From: an uncultured Naasia sp.
GTDB lineage: Bacteria > Actinomycetota > Actinomycetes > Actinomycetales > Microbacteriaceae
NCBI GenBank assembly: GCA_913778905.1
Contig: CAJYYA010000016.1
Span: 248,001 to 312,000, forward strand
Direction of reading: 5' to 3'
Length of the DNA: 64,000 nucleotides
The number at the start of each line of letters is the position of its first letter. Position 1 is the first letter of the stretch. This document shows, piece after piece, positions 26,127 to 34,612 of this stretch. The notes beneath the pieces are model-generated. The model saw nothing but the letters and a program-made list of their open reading frames with translations. It was not told the origin of the DNA and did not search any database. The position numbers and the translations under genes were made by a program.

Positions 26127-27404
26127 GTGACCCCCGATGCCGTACCGGCCCTCCGCGTGGTGACCGTGGCGCTGGACGCCCCCCTCGACACCGAGGCCCT
26201 CCTCCGTCACGCCGATCCGGATGGACCGCGAGTCTGGTTGCGTCGCGGAGCGGGAATGGTCGCCCGGGGCGAGGTCCTGCGGATCACGCAGTCGGGCGCG
26301 GATCGCTTCGCCGAGTCCGCCGCGGACTGGCGTCACGTCGCCGCGGCGGCCGACGTCGACGACCGCGTGAGAGTCCCCGGCACCGGCTTGATCGCGTTCG
26401 GGAGCTTCGCCTTCGCCGATGCCTCAGCGGCCGACAGCGAGCTCGTCGTGCCGCGAATGGTGATCGGGTCCGACGGCGAGAGGGGCTGGCTGACTCTCAT
26501 CGGACTCGCCGACGAGGCTTTCGAGACGTTCGGGATCGACCTGGCCGCCGTCGACCTGTCCGGGTTCGACGTCGAGTTGGGGCACAGTCGACTGGCGTCG
26601 CCCTTCGCTCCCGCCTCCCAATCGGGCGAGGCCTTCAGCGCATCGGTCGAGGCAGCCCTCGCCCGCATCGCCGACGACGACGTGGAGAAGGTCGTGCTGG
26701 CCCGCGAACTCTCCGCGCGCCTCGAGATCGATGCCGACCTGCGGTGCCCGCTCGATGCATTGGCCGACGGCTATCCCGACTGTTGGACCTTCGCCGTGGA
26801 CGGGCTCATCGGCTCGAGCCCCGAGATGCTCGTCCGGGTCCACACGGGCACGGTGCAGGCCCGGGTCCTCGCGGGGAGCACGGCGCGCGGCGACGGGATG
26901 GCCGCCGACAAGGCCGCCGCTCTCGCCCTCGCGACCAGCGAGAAGGATCGGGACGAGCACGGCTTCGCGGTCCGGAGCGTGCTCGCATCCTTGCAGCCTC
27001 ACACGAGCTCCCTCGCTGCGAGCGAGATGCCCTTCACCCTCAAGCTGCCGAACGTCTGGCACCTCGCGAGCGATGTCGAGGGGACCCTCGGCGACGGGTC
27101 GAGCTCACTCGATCTGCTCGACGCGATGCATCCGACCGCGGCGGTCGCGGGCACTCCGACAGCCGCCGCGTTGCGCATGATCGCCGAGCTGGAGCCCTTC
27201 GACCGCCGCCGCTACGCGGGGCCGGTCGGCTGGGTGGACGCGAACGGCGACGGTGAGTGGGCGATCGCTCTGCGCTGCGCCGAGGTCATCGGCGACACCG
27301 TGACCGCATATGCCGGTGCGGGCATCGTCACCGGTTCCGAGCCCCAGCGCGAACTCGCCGAGACGGGTATGAAGTTCCGTCCGGTCCTCGACGCGTTCGC
27401 CTGA
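26127..27404 (+). CDS. menF: Isochorismate synthase
   Basis: Chorismate-utilising enzyme of 425 residues that makes isochorismate, the entry compound of menaquinone synthesis. The family motifs are EKVVLARELSARLE, SSPEMLVRV, RVLAGSTARG and AVAGTPTAAALRMI, with the C-terminal YAGPVGWVD and YAGAGIVTGSEPQRELAET. The start is GTG at 26127. It is convergent with menD, the next enzyme, across repeat element A2. Confidence 0.93.
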   Translation: MTPDAVPALRVVTVALDAPLDTEALLRHADPDGPRVWLRRGAGMVARGEVLRITQSGADRFAESAADWRHVAAAADVDDRVRVPGTGLIAFGSFAFADASAADSELVVPRMVIGSDGERGWLTLIGLADEAFETFGIDLAAVDLSGFDVELGHSRLASPFAPASQSGEAFSASVEAALARIADDDVEKVVLARELSARLEIDADLRCPLDALADGYPDCWTFAVDGLIGSSPEMLVRVHTGTVQARVLAGSTARGDGMAADKAAALALATSEKDRDEHGFAVRSVLASLQPHTSSLAASEMPFTLKLPNVWHLASDVEGTLGDGSSSLDLLDAMHPTAAVAGTPTAAALRMIAELEPFDRRRYAGPVGWVDANGDGEWAIALRCAEVIGDTVTAYAGAGIVTGSEPQRELAETGMKFRPVLDAFA

Positions 27405-27434
27405 GCCCCGAGCTGCTCCCTGCTGGGCCGCCCT

Positions 27435-27587
27435 GCTGAACGAATGCAGGAAGTCGCTTTTCGAATGCAGGAGTCGACCGCCGGTTCCCGGACGGCAGGC
27501 GCGTGATTCCGGGCTTCCGGCCCGCCGGATCCTGCATTCGGATCGCCACCTCCTGCATCTCGCCACAGAGTCCTGCATTTGTTCAGC
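27435..27587. repeat. Palindromic repeat element, family A copy 2
   Basis: The element lies between convergent menF and menD. It opens GCTGAACGAATGCAGGA, repeats CGAATGCAGGA, then carries three inverted TCCTGCAT copies and ends TCCTGCATTTGTTCAGC. On the minus strand the first bases of the edge (GCTGAACAAATGCAGGA) include the TGA stop of menD. Same order of parts as copy 1 at 5919. Confidence 0.75.
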
Positions 27588-29277
27588 GGGCGAGCGGGAT
27601 CTCCAGGATCGAGAGGCCCGCGGGCGGGGAGGTGAGTGCGCGATCGAGATCGCCGCGGGTCGACACGACCTGGTGCTCCCACCCGTAGGCGGTGGCGAGC
27701 GCAGCGATCTCGACGCGCTGAGGAGTGATCATGACCCGCTCGAAGGCTCCCCGATCGGCGGTCTGGCCGACTTCGAGGCCGTCGAAGATCGTGCCGCCGC
27801 CGTCGTTGCCGACGACGAGCTGCACGCGGGGCCTCGCCTCACCCTCGGGCACGAACAGACCGCCCACGTCATGGAGCAGGGCGAGGTCACCGATGAGGAC
27901 CCGCGTCGTGCCTGTCGCCGATCGTTCCGATCGCGACGCCGCCGAGGCCACGCCGATGGCCGACGAGATCGTGCCATCGATCCCGGCCAATCCACGGCTT
28001 GAGAACACCGGCACCTTCTTGCCCGGCAGCACGCCGTCCGCTTCTCGGACCAGACGAGAGGCGGCGAACCACAGCCGGTCGTGCGGCCAGGTCGAGCGCC
28101 AGACCGCTTCGACCAGGGCGCGTCGGGTGACGGGTGCGCGAGTCGCGGCGAGTTCTGCACGCATGAGCTTGGACTGCTGCGCGGGAGTGAGCTTCTCGCC
28201 CCCGCCCTGGTAGGCGGGGTCCGCGTCCTCGGTCTCCGCAGCCGCCGCGCGGCCGAGACCGATCCACTGGCGGGCCCACGCGATCTCATCCGAGTCGGGC
28301 GCACCGGCGACGGTGACGGCGTCGGCGCGACGGGCGCGGGCGTGCGGGTCGACGGGTTCTGCGCCGTGCGGACCGACGAGGACGAGGTCGATATCCGTGC
28401 GAGCGAGCAACCGCGGCACCTCGCGACTGAGGTTCGGGCGCCCGAAGAGCAGGACCCGTTCCACGGCGTCGGCCAGGCCGCTCTCGGCGATGACCCGACG
28501 GTAAGCCGGAACCAGCTGCGGACCGAAACGGGATCCGCTCGTGACCTCCGCGATGAGGGGCCACCCGGCGGCACGGGCCACTCGTTCGGCTTCGAGACCG
28601 GCCCCCGTCCCCGCGACGACAACGGTGAGCGGGCCGCGCGGGAGCTCGAGGACGCGAGGCTCCCGAGCGACCCGCACCCGCTCTTCGACGGGTGGCACGT
28701 CGACGTCCGCGACGACGCCCGACAGCGGTTCGCGGTACGCGAGGTTGAGGTGGACGGGGCCTGCTTGGCCATCCGTCTCGCCCGACGCGTGCGCGAAGGC
28801 GAGATCGGCGAGGGTGACGGACTCCGACTCGACTCCCTCTCGATCGAGCGGAGCCTCGACATCGGTCTCCCACACGGTCGCCGGGCCGAAGATGCCGGGT
28901 TGGCGGGTCGTCTGATTGGACCCCGTTCCCCTGAGCTCGGCCGGTCGGTCGGCCGTCAGGGCGATGACCGGATCACCCGAGTGCCACGCCTCGAGCATGG
29001 CCGGGTGCAGATTGGCGACGGCGGTGCCCGAGGTGGTGATCACGGCGACCGGACGTCCGCTGCCCCGTGCGAGACCCAGCGCGAGGAATGCGGCGGAGCG
29101 CTCGTCGATGCGGACATGAAGAGTGAGCAGCCCCCGCTCGGCTGCGGAAGCGGCCGCCAGAGCGAGCGCTTGGGAGCGTGAGCCGGGGCAGACGACCACA
29201 TGCTGCATGCCGTTCGCCGCCAGGCGATCGATGAGGGCGTGGGCGGAGCGACTGGCCGGAGACGACCGATCAGCCAT
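27583..29277 (-). CDS. menD: SEPHCHC synthase (menaquinone pathway)
   Basis: Thiamine-diphosphate enzyme joining isochorismate and 2-oxoglutarate, second step of menaquinone synthesis. It is about 564 residues from the ATG of MADRSSPASRSAH; an in-frame ATG at 29304 is the alternative. Motifs are VVCPGSRSQALALAAA, the ThDP-activating Glu region RIDERSAAFLALGLARGSG, ITTSGTAVANLHPAMLEA, the MenD block ALTADRPAELRGTGSNQTT, and a C-terminal ThDP-binding GDLALLHDVGGL with NDGGGTIF. The N-terminus overlaps the end of the upstream gene by 8 bases. Confidence 0.93.
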   Translation of the reverse strand: MADRSSPASRSAHALIDRLAANGMQHVVVCPGSRSQALALAAASAAERGLLTLHVRIDERSAAFLALGLARGSGRPVAVITTSGTAVANLHPAMLEAWHSGDPVIALTADRPAELRGTGSNQTTRQPGIFGPATVWETDVEAPLDREGVESESVTLADLAFAHASGETDGQAGPVHLNLAYREPLSGVVADVDVPPVEERVRVAREPRVLELPRGPLTVVVAGTGAGLEAERVARAAGWPLIAEVTSGSRFGPQLVPAYRRVIAESGLADAVERVLLFGRPNLSREVPRLLARTDIDLVLVGPHGAEPVDPHARARRADAVTVAGAPDSDEIAWARQWIGLGRAAAAETEDADPAYQGGGEKLTPAQQSKLMRAELAATRAPVTRRALVEAVWRSTWPHDRLWFAASRLVREADGVLPGKKVPVFSSRGLAGIDGTISSAIGVASAASRSERSATGTTRVLIGDLALLHDVGGLFVPEGEARPRVQLVVGNDGGGTIFDGLEVGQTADRGAFERVMITPQRVEIAALATAYGWEHQVVSTRGDLDRALTSPPAGLSILEIPLAR

Positions 29278-29746
29278 CGCGGCGGCCACTCGGGCCCGGC
29301 TCATCGGCTTCCGACCCGTCGGATCCCCGATCCGAGGCTGACGGCGACCCGCCGGCCGGATCGCTGCCGGGACGCCCCCCAGGCCCCCCGGTCTCCGTCG
29401 AACCACCGCGATCGCGGTCGGGTTCGACGCCGGGCTTGCCGAACTCCTCTTCGAGGCGGCGGATGCGCTCGTCCTGGTCCGTGTCCCGGCGAAGGCCGGC
29501 GAGGAACGTGGGATCGTCGTCGGGCGCGATGATGCGAGTCGCCGGGCGTCGCGAACCTTCCACGCGACCGCGGCCGATGAAGAACCAGAGCAACGAGCCG
29601 ATGACCGGCAGAACGAGGATGAGCAGCAGCCAGATCGGCTTCCGTGGACCTCTGATCCGCGCGCGATCGGCCATCGCGCAGTCGACCAGCGAGTAAACGA
29701 TGAAGGCGACAGCGACGACTGCGAGGATGACCCAGAAGCGCGCCAT
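29270..29746 (-). CDS. PLDc_N domain membrane protein
   Basis: Small membrane protein of 158 residues. Two helices (FWVILAVVAVAFIVYSLVDC and PIWLLLILVLPVIGSLLWFF) match the phospholipase-D N-terminal (PLDc_N) domain that also opens cardiolipin synthase, but no HKD catalytic domain follows. The rest is a hydrophilic tail rich in Gly, Ser, Asp and Pro. The start ATG (MARFWVI) is inside the longer track ORF. It overlaps menD and is likely co-transcribed with it. In M. tuberculosis a gene of this kind also neighbours menD, as I recall; its role is unknown. Confidence 0.82.
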   Translation of the reverse strand: MARFWVILAVVAVAFIVYSLVDCAMADRARIRGPRKPIWLLLILVLPVIGSLLWFFIGRGRVEGSRRPATRIIAPDDDPTFLAGLRRDTDQDERIRRLEEEFGKPGVEPDRDRGGSTETGGPGGRPGSDPAGGSPSASDRGSDGSEADEPGPSGRRDG

Positions 29747-30240
29747 ACCGCGAGGATAGCCGAGCTCGAGGCCCCCTCGGCTGGGAGCGCCCCCTCCGGA
29801 AGGGCCGTCGAACCGGGCGGCCGCTACGGTGCCGCTGTGCACGCCGCGGCGAGCCGAGTCCCGGGTCGGGTCCGCCGCCGACCTCCGCGGAACCGTGAGC
29901 TGGCGGACCGCGATCGAGTCGATCGCACACGGGGCGTTGCGTTCTCGCGGGGTCAGCCGGCGTTCGATCGCGGACGTGTCGCAGGGGCAGCTGCTCCTCA
30001 TGGATGGCGCGACTCTCACCCTGCAGGCCACGTTCGACGGCATCGAGTTGACCTCGTTGCGGACCCCGGCCGTGAGTCCCGATGCGATCGATCGCGCCGC
30101 TGAATCCGAGCCCCGCACACTCGGCATCGTCGGCACCGGGTCGCAGCCCCCGAAGTGGCGCGAGTCACGAGGATCAAATCAAAGTTGCGCCGATGAGCCC
30201 TGCGGGCTCGGGGTCCCCACCCCGCGGCTAAGCTCGAAGG
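29747..30240. other. Unassigned 494-bp gap with coding-like bias
   Basis: No recognised gene. The plus-strand frame starting at GTG 29829 (or in-frame GTG 29895, reading SWRTAIESIAHGALRSRG) keeps strong G/C third positions for about 85 codons up to LGIVGTGSQ, then runs without a stop into the next gene. That would fit a decayed or frameshifted gene. The opposite-strand frame shares the same wobble positions, so the bias alone does not decide the strand. The last 80 bases are less G/C-rich and contain a GAGCCC/GGGCTC hairpin. Confidence 0.3.
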
Positions 30241-30534
30241 ATGGAAACTCGCGCGCCGTCGCGGTGGGCCTGGCTCTGGTTCACCCTCCTCCGGGTCGGA
30301 CTGTTCGGCGTTCTGCTGGCCGTCTTCGTCTTCCTGCTCCCCGTCGAGCCGTGGGTGTCCGCCATCCTCGCGGCCGTCATCGCGCTGTGCGTGTCCTACA
30401 TCTTCCTGTCCCGCCCACGGGCCGCCGTCTCGCAGCAGATCGCCGACACCCGGGCCGGCCGGACCCGCAGCGCCAGCGACGCGGACGACGAGGCCGAGGA
30501 CGCCGCCGTCGAGGAGCCCGGTAGCCGCGCCTGA
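30241..30534 (+). CDS. DUF4229 small membrane protein
   Basis: Protein of 97 residues with two transmembrane helices (LWFTLLRVGLFGVLLAVFVF; VSAILAAVIALCVSYIFL) and an acidic C-terminal tail. The length and layout fit DUF4229, a family of actinobacterial membrane proteins usually found next to menA or cytochrome c genes. Function unknown. It is convergent with menA across repeat element B2. Confidence 0.75.
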   Translation: METRAPSRWAWLWFTLLRVGLFGVLLAVFVFLLPVEPWVSAILAAVIALCVSYIFLSRPRAAVSQQIADTRAGRTRSASDADDEAEDAAVEEPGSRA

Positions 30535-30549
30535 ACACCGGATGCGCGC

Positions 30550-30616
30550 TGACACCGCACGTTCCGGCGGAATGTCCTAGCCGGAACGTGCGGTCTATGC
30601 CGGAATATCCGACCTA
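30550..30616. repeat. Palindromic repeat element, family B copy 2
   Basis: Hairpin arms ACCGCACGTTCCGGC and GCCGGAACGTGCGGT, followed by TGCCGGAATATCCGACCTA; the closing CTA is the TAG stop of menA on the minus strand. It lies between convergent DUF4229 and menA genes. Confidence 0.85.
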
Positions 30617-31606
30617 GAGGGTGAAGGCGAGGGCGAGGATGATCGCGTAGGCCAGGGCGAGCAGGCTCGTCAGCTTCAGGACGAGGATCAACTCGCGCGG
30701 CGTGCGCGCCGTGACCGCGATGAGCCCGGCGGGGATCGCCATCAGCAGGGTGAAGAACACCAGGAGCGCCAGCGGGTAGAACAGCGTGAAGAAGCCGGCG
30801 ACGCCGAACGGGATCGCGAGCAGGACGCAGAACAGGATCTTCGATCCGCGGGCGCCGATCTTGACGCTGAGGGTGCGCTTGCCGGCTACGCGATCCTGCT
30901 CGATGTCGCGTTGGTTGTTGACGACGAGCACCGCGCAGGCGAGCGATCCGATCGCGATGGCCGAAAGCCAGGACTCGACGGGGACCCGTTCGACCTGCAC
31001 GTAGGTGGTGCCGATGGTCGCGACGAGTCCGAAGAAGACGAAGACGGCGAGCTCTCCGAGCCCCGCGTATCCGTAGGGGCGCTTGCCGCCCGTGTAGTAC
31101 CAGGCCGCAGCGATGGCGACGGCACCGACCGCGAGCAGCCACCAGAGCTGGGTGATGACCACGAGCGCGAGTCCGGCGACCGCCGCGACGCCGAAGAACG
31201 CGAGCGCTACGGTGAGCACGGTCTTCGGCTTCGCGCCGCGCGAAGCGGTGATGCGAGCAGGGCCGACGCGGAAGTCGTCGGTTCCGCGGACCCCGTCCGA
31301 GTAGTCGTTGGCGTAGTTCACGCCGATCTGGAGGCAAACGGCGACGATGAGGCATAAGAGGGCGCGGAACTCGTGCCAGACGTAGCCGTCGACGGCAGTG
31401 GCAGCCGCGGACCCGAGGATGACCGGAGCGACGGCGAGAGTCAACGTGCGGGGGCGCGCGGCACCGATCCAATCGCGTGCGGTCGCCTTGCGCGGCGTCT
31501 GTGCGCGGGCGGCCGCTTCACGAGCGGCAGCCGCGCGGCTGCGACCGGCGATCGAGGGGCTGTGCGTACGCGACTGCGGGGCGGGACGCTTCTTGCTCTT
31601 GGGCAC
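30614..31606 (-). CDS. menA: 1,4-dihydroxy-2-naphthoate polyprenyltransferase
   Basis: Integral membrane UbiA-family prenyltransferase, 330 residues, attaching the polyprenyl chain to DHNA to give demethylmenaquinone. The two Asp-rich Mg-diphosphate motifs are NYANDYSDGVRGTDD and NNQRDIEQDRVAGKRTL. Eight or nine hydrophobic helices are visible. A basic, Ala-rich tail of about 45 residues precedes the first helix. The menA stop codon is the edge of repeat B2. Confidence 0.93.
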   Translation of the reverse strand: MPKSKKRPAPQSRTHSPSIAGRSRAAAAREAAARAQTPRKATARDWIGAARPRTLTLAVAPVILGSAAATAVDGYVWHEFRALLCLIVAVCLQIGVNYANDYSDGVRGTDDFRVGPARITASRGAKPKTVLTVALAFFGVAAVAGLALVVITQLWWLLAVGAVAIAAAWYYTGGKRPYGYAGLGELAVFVFFGLVATIGTTYVQVERVPVESWLSAIAIGSLACAVLVVNNQRDIEQDRVAGKRTLSVKIGARGSKILFCVLLAIPFGVAGFFTLFYPLALLVFFTLLMAIPAGLIAVTARTPRELILVLKLTSLLALAYAIILALAFTL

Positions 31607-31620
31607 GGGGAGATCCTATT

Positions 31621-31653
31621 GGCGGCACCCGAGCGGGGAGCCCGGGTGCCGCC
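31621..31653 (-). terminator. Hairpin downstream of GH13 gene
   Basis: GGCGGCACCCG and CGGGTGCCGCC pair around an 11-base loop, 16 bp after the stop of the GH13 gene at 31669 and just upstream of menA on the same strand. There is no T-run, so termination is likely but not certain. Confidence 0.55.
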
Positions 31654-31668
31654 GACCGCCTGAACCGG

Positions 31669-33315
31669 TCAGTCGCGAGGCTGGGCCTCCGGCGCGAACC
31701 ACACCGTCGTGTTCGCCGGAACGACCCCATCGCTGAGGGGCTGGGTCGCGAGCAGAACCTCGCCCGCGGGCACCGGGAACGGATCGCCCGAGAAGTTCGC
31801 CACGACGCTCCAGCCGTCGGTCCGATCGAATCGCAGTACCCCGGCCGGTGCCTCCTGCCAGGTGAGGGTCTCGCCCGCGCTCAGCGACCGACGCAGGCGA
31901 AGCGCCTCCCGGTACAGGCTCAGACTCGAGGCCTGGTCGTCGATCTGCGTCGATGCCGCATAGTCAGCGAACCACGCCGGCTGGGGCAGGTGGGCCTCGG
32001 CCGTCGAGAAGCCGAAGGCGGGCGCCTCCGTCGTCCAGGGCAGGGGTACGCGGCAGCCGTCGCGGCCCTTCCGCGTGTGCTCCGAGCGGAGCCACATCGG
32101 GTCCTGGAGGCGGTCGTGCGGAATGTCGGCGACCTCGCGGAGGCCGAGCTCCTCGCCTTGATAGAGATACGCCGACCCGGGCAGGGCGAGCATCACGGCC
32201 GTCGCGGCACGTGCTCGCAGGCGGCCGATCTCGGGGTCCTCCTCCGCGCTCTTCCCGTCGCTCAAGAGCCAGCTCTCGAGGTCGGTGCCGGCGGGCAGGC
32301 CGTACCGCGTCGCGTGGCGGACGACGTCGTGATTGGACAGCACCCAGGTCGAGGTCGCACCGGACTCGGCCGCGTTGGCGATGTTGGTGTCGATGATGCG
32401 CTGGTAGGTGTCCGCGTCCCAGGAGGCCTCGAGCAGATCGAAGTTGAAGGCCTGGCCGAGCTCGGTCGGCCGCGCGTAGAGCACACGACGGCTGGCCGGC
32501 ACCCACGCTTCGGCGACGGCGGTTCGGGGAGGGTCGTACTGATCGAACAGCTGACGCCACTCCTCGTAGATCGCATGGACCTCGTCGCGGTCGAACAGCG
32601 GATCGTCACCCGTCTCGGGCGTCGCGTCGTTCGCCACGGTGGGCTTGCTCCGCAACGGCTCGGAGAGGTCTTTCGTCAACGCGTGCGCGACGTCGATCCG
32701 GTAGCCGTCGACCCCGCGATCCGACCAGAACTTCAGCACGGACAGGAACTCGTCGTGCACCTCGCGGTTGCTCCAGTCGAGATCGGGCTGCTCCGGCGCG
32801 AAGAGGTGCAGGTACCACTGGCCGTCCGGGACGCGGGTCCAGGCCGGCCCGCCGAAGTGGGACACCCAGTCCGACGGCGGCTGCTCCCCGTCGGGCCCGA
32901 GCCCGTCCCGGAAGACGTAGCGCGCCCGCTCGGGGCTCCCCGGTGCGGACTCGAGGGCCGCCTGGAACCAGCGATGACGGTTCGAGGTGTGGTTGGGGAC
33001 GATGTCGACCACGAGCTTCATCCCCCGCTCGTGGAGCGCCGCGATCAGGTCGTCGAGGTCCCCGAGCGTGCCGAGTCGGGGATCGACGTCGCGATAGTCG
33101 TCGACGTCGTAACCGCCGTCCGCCAGGGCGGACGGGTAGAACGGGCTGAGCCAGACCGCGTCGACTCCGAGGTCGTGCAGGTAGCCCACCTTGGCGGTGA
33201 TGCCGGCGATGTTGCCGAGGCCGTCACCGTCCGAGTCGACGAAGCTGCGGGGGTAGACCTGGTAGACGACCGCGTTGCGGGCCCAGGAGTCGGTGGCGGT
33301 CGGGGTGCTGCTCAT
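31669..33315 (-). CDS. GH13 alpha-glucosidase (LacI-linked)
   Basis: Glycoside hydrolase family 13 enzyme of 548 residues, cytosolic. Motifs: VVYQVYPRSFVDSDGDGLG, DIVPNHTSN, GYRIDVAHA (nucleophile Asp), AVAEAWV (acid/base Glu), LSNHDVVRH (third acid). ATG 33315 is chosen because GGAG lies eight bases upstream; the track ORF adds 18 unlikely codons. A LacI-family gene lies immediately upstream on the same strand, with a 22-bp palindrome in the gap, so sugar-controlled expression is likely. Paralog of the enzyme at 9927. Confidence 0.9.
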   Translation of the reverse strand: MSSTPTATDSWARNAVVYQVYPRSFVDSDGDGLGNIAGITAKVGYLHDLGVDAVWLSPFYPSALADGGYDVDDYRDVDPRLGTLGDLDDLIAALHERGMKLVVDIVPNHTSNRHRWFQAALESAPGSPERARYVFRDGLGPDGEQPPSDWVSHFGGPAWTRVPDGQWYLHLFAPEQPDLDWSNREVHDEFLSVLKFWSDRGVDGYRIDVAHALTKDLSEPLRSKPTVANDATPETGDDPLFDRDEVHAIYEEWRQLFDQYDPPRTAVAEAWVPASRRVLYARPTELGQAFNFDLLEASWDADTYQRIIDTNIANAAESGATSTWVLSNHDVVRHATRYGLPAGTDLESWLLSDGKSAEEDPEIGRLRARAATAVMLALPGSAYLYQGEELGLREVADIPHDRLQDPMWLRSEHTRKGRDGCRVPLPWTTEAPAFGFSTAEAHLPQPAWFADYAASTQIDDQASSLSLYREALRLRRSLSAGETLTWQEAPAGVLRFDRTDGWSVVANFSGDPFPVPAGEVLLATQPLSDGVVPANTTVWFAPEAQPRD

Positions 33316-33388
33316 GGACGACTCCGTCGTGAGGCCCGTCAGGGGTTGGCGTGCAGGGAACGGTCGCACATCGAACCGGGTAGGCTCC

Positions 33389-33410
33389 GTCGTCGACGCG
33401 CGTCGACGAC
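33389..33410. promoter_or_regulatory. 22-bp palindrome, candidate LacI operator
   Basis: The half-site GTCGTCGACGC is followed at once by its exact reverse complement, giving 22 bp of perfect dyad symmetry with a central CG, as LacI-family operators usually have. It is 74 bp upstream of the GH13 start and downstream of the lacI-type gene, which is where such an operator would sit. It might instead be a terminator for the regulator gene. Confidence 0.4.
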
Positions 33411-33517
33411 AGAATGCCAGGCCTCGTCAGGGCGCTGCAACCGCGACCGCGCTGCGCACAGCGGGCTCGCGGCTCGGGGTTCCCCGGCTCGAACCGGGTG
33501 GCGACTCACCCGCCCTG

Positions 33518-34537
33518 TCAGCGACCGCGAGAGGCGGTCCCCGAAGTGCCTCGGACATGCAGAGCACCCGGGATGATCCGTCGACGATGAGTCCTCTCGC
33601 CCCCGACGAGAGCGAGCAGGTCGTCGACCGCCTGGGCACCCATCTCGGCGGCGGGAGGGGACACCGTCGTCAGAGGCGGCTCCACCAGCGTCGCCGTCGA
33701 CACTCCGGCGCCGAGAGAGACGACGTTGAAGTCGGCCGGGACGGAGAGGCCGTGCTCCCGGGCGGCGCCGATGATCCCGATCAACGCCTGGTCGTTCATG
33801 CTGACGACGCAAGTCGGCCGGCCCGGCGCGAGCAGCTGGTCGGCGAAGACACCGCGGCCGGCGCTGATCGCCGGAGCAGCGTGAACGACGAGGAGCTCCA
33901 CCCCGCGCGACTCGCACGCCGCGGAGATCCCGCGCCGCCCTCGCACGGTGGGCCCGTACCCTTCGGCGGCCAGGGCTGCGCTCTGGCTCAGGAAGAGGAC
34001 CGACCGGTGGCCGAGACCGAAGAGATGATCGATCGCGATCTCGGCCATGCCCTCGAAGTCGGAGTCGACGTAGGAGACCTCGGCGTCGTCGGCCGTCCTC
34101 CCGAGGAGGACGAACGGCACGCCCACCTCGCGGAGGACCCCGACGCGGCGGTCATCGGTGGCGACCTCCATCAGGATCACCCCGTCGACGAGCCCCTGGG
34201 CGGCGAGCCGCCTCAGCTCGGCGAGGTCGTCGGCAGGGTTCATCCAGAGCAGCAGGTGATACCCGCCGGCACGCGCCCGCTGCGCCGCGGCTTGCAGATA
34301 CTCGAACTCCGACAGGTTCAGCCCGCGTTCGGTGAAGGGCAGGTGCACGGCGATGATGCCGGTACGGCGACCCGCGAGCCCCCGAGCAAAGGCGTTGGGG
34401 GTGTACGCGAGCTCGGTCATCGCGGCTTCGATACGGCGACGCGTCTCATCCGAGATGGGCCGTTCGCCACTCAGCGCGTAGGACACCGTGCTCGCCGACA
34501 CGCCCGCGAGCCGTGCCACGTCCGCTCGCGTCGCCAT
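33518..34537 (-). CDS. LacI-family transcriptional regulator
   Basis: Sugar-responsive repressor of 339 residues. The N-terminal helix-turn-helix and hinge read TRADVARLAGVSASTVSYALSG and TPNAFARGLAGRRT. The periplasmic-binding-protein-like effector domain follows (GIIAVHLPF... CVVSMNDQALIGIIGAA). The residues after the HTH match standard LacI spacing. The neighbouring GH13 gene downstream is the expected target, with an alpha-glucoside as the inducer; that is inference. Confidence 0.9.
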   Translation of the reverse strand: MATRADVARLAGVSASTVSYALSGERPISDETRRRIEAAMTELAYTPNAFARGLAGRRTGIIAVHLPFTERGLNLSEFEYLQAAAQRARAGGYHLLLWMNPADDLAELRRLAAQGLVDGVILMEVATDDRRVGVLREVGVPFVLLGRTADDAEVSYVDSDFEGMAEIAIDHLFGLGHRSVLFLSQSAALAAEGYGPTVRGRRGISAACESRGVELLVVHAAPAISAGRGVFADQLLAPGRPTCVVSMNDQALIGIIGAAREHGLSVPADFNVVSLGAGVSTATLVEPPLTTVSPPAAEMGAQAVDDLLALVGGERTHRRRIIPGALHVRGTSGTASRGR

Positions 34538-34612
34538 CCGCTCCCCTTCGCGTCGAGGTGTTCGAGAAACCCTATCCAGGGCATCCGGCCCGCTGGCGAA
34601 CAGGCCGAGTCC

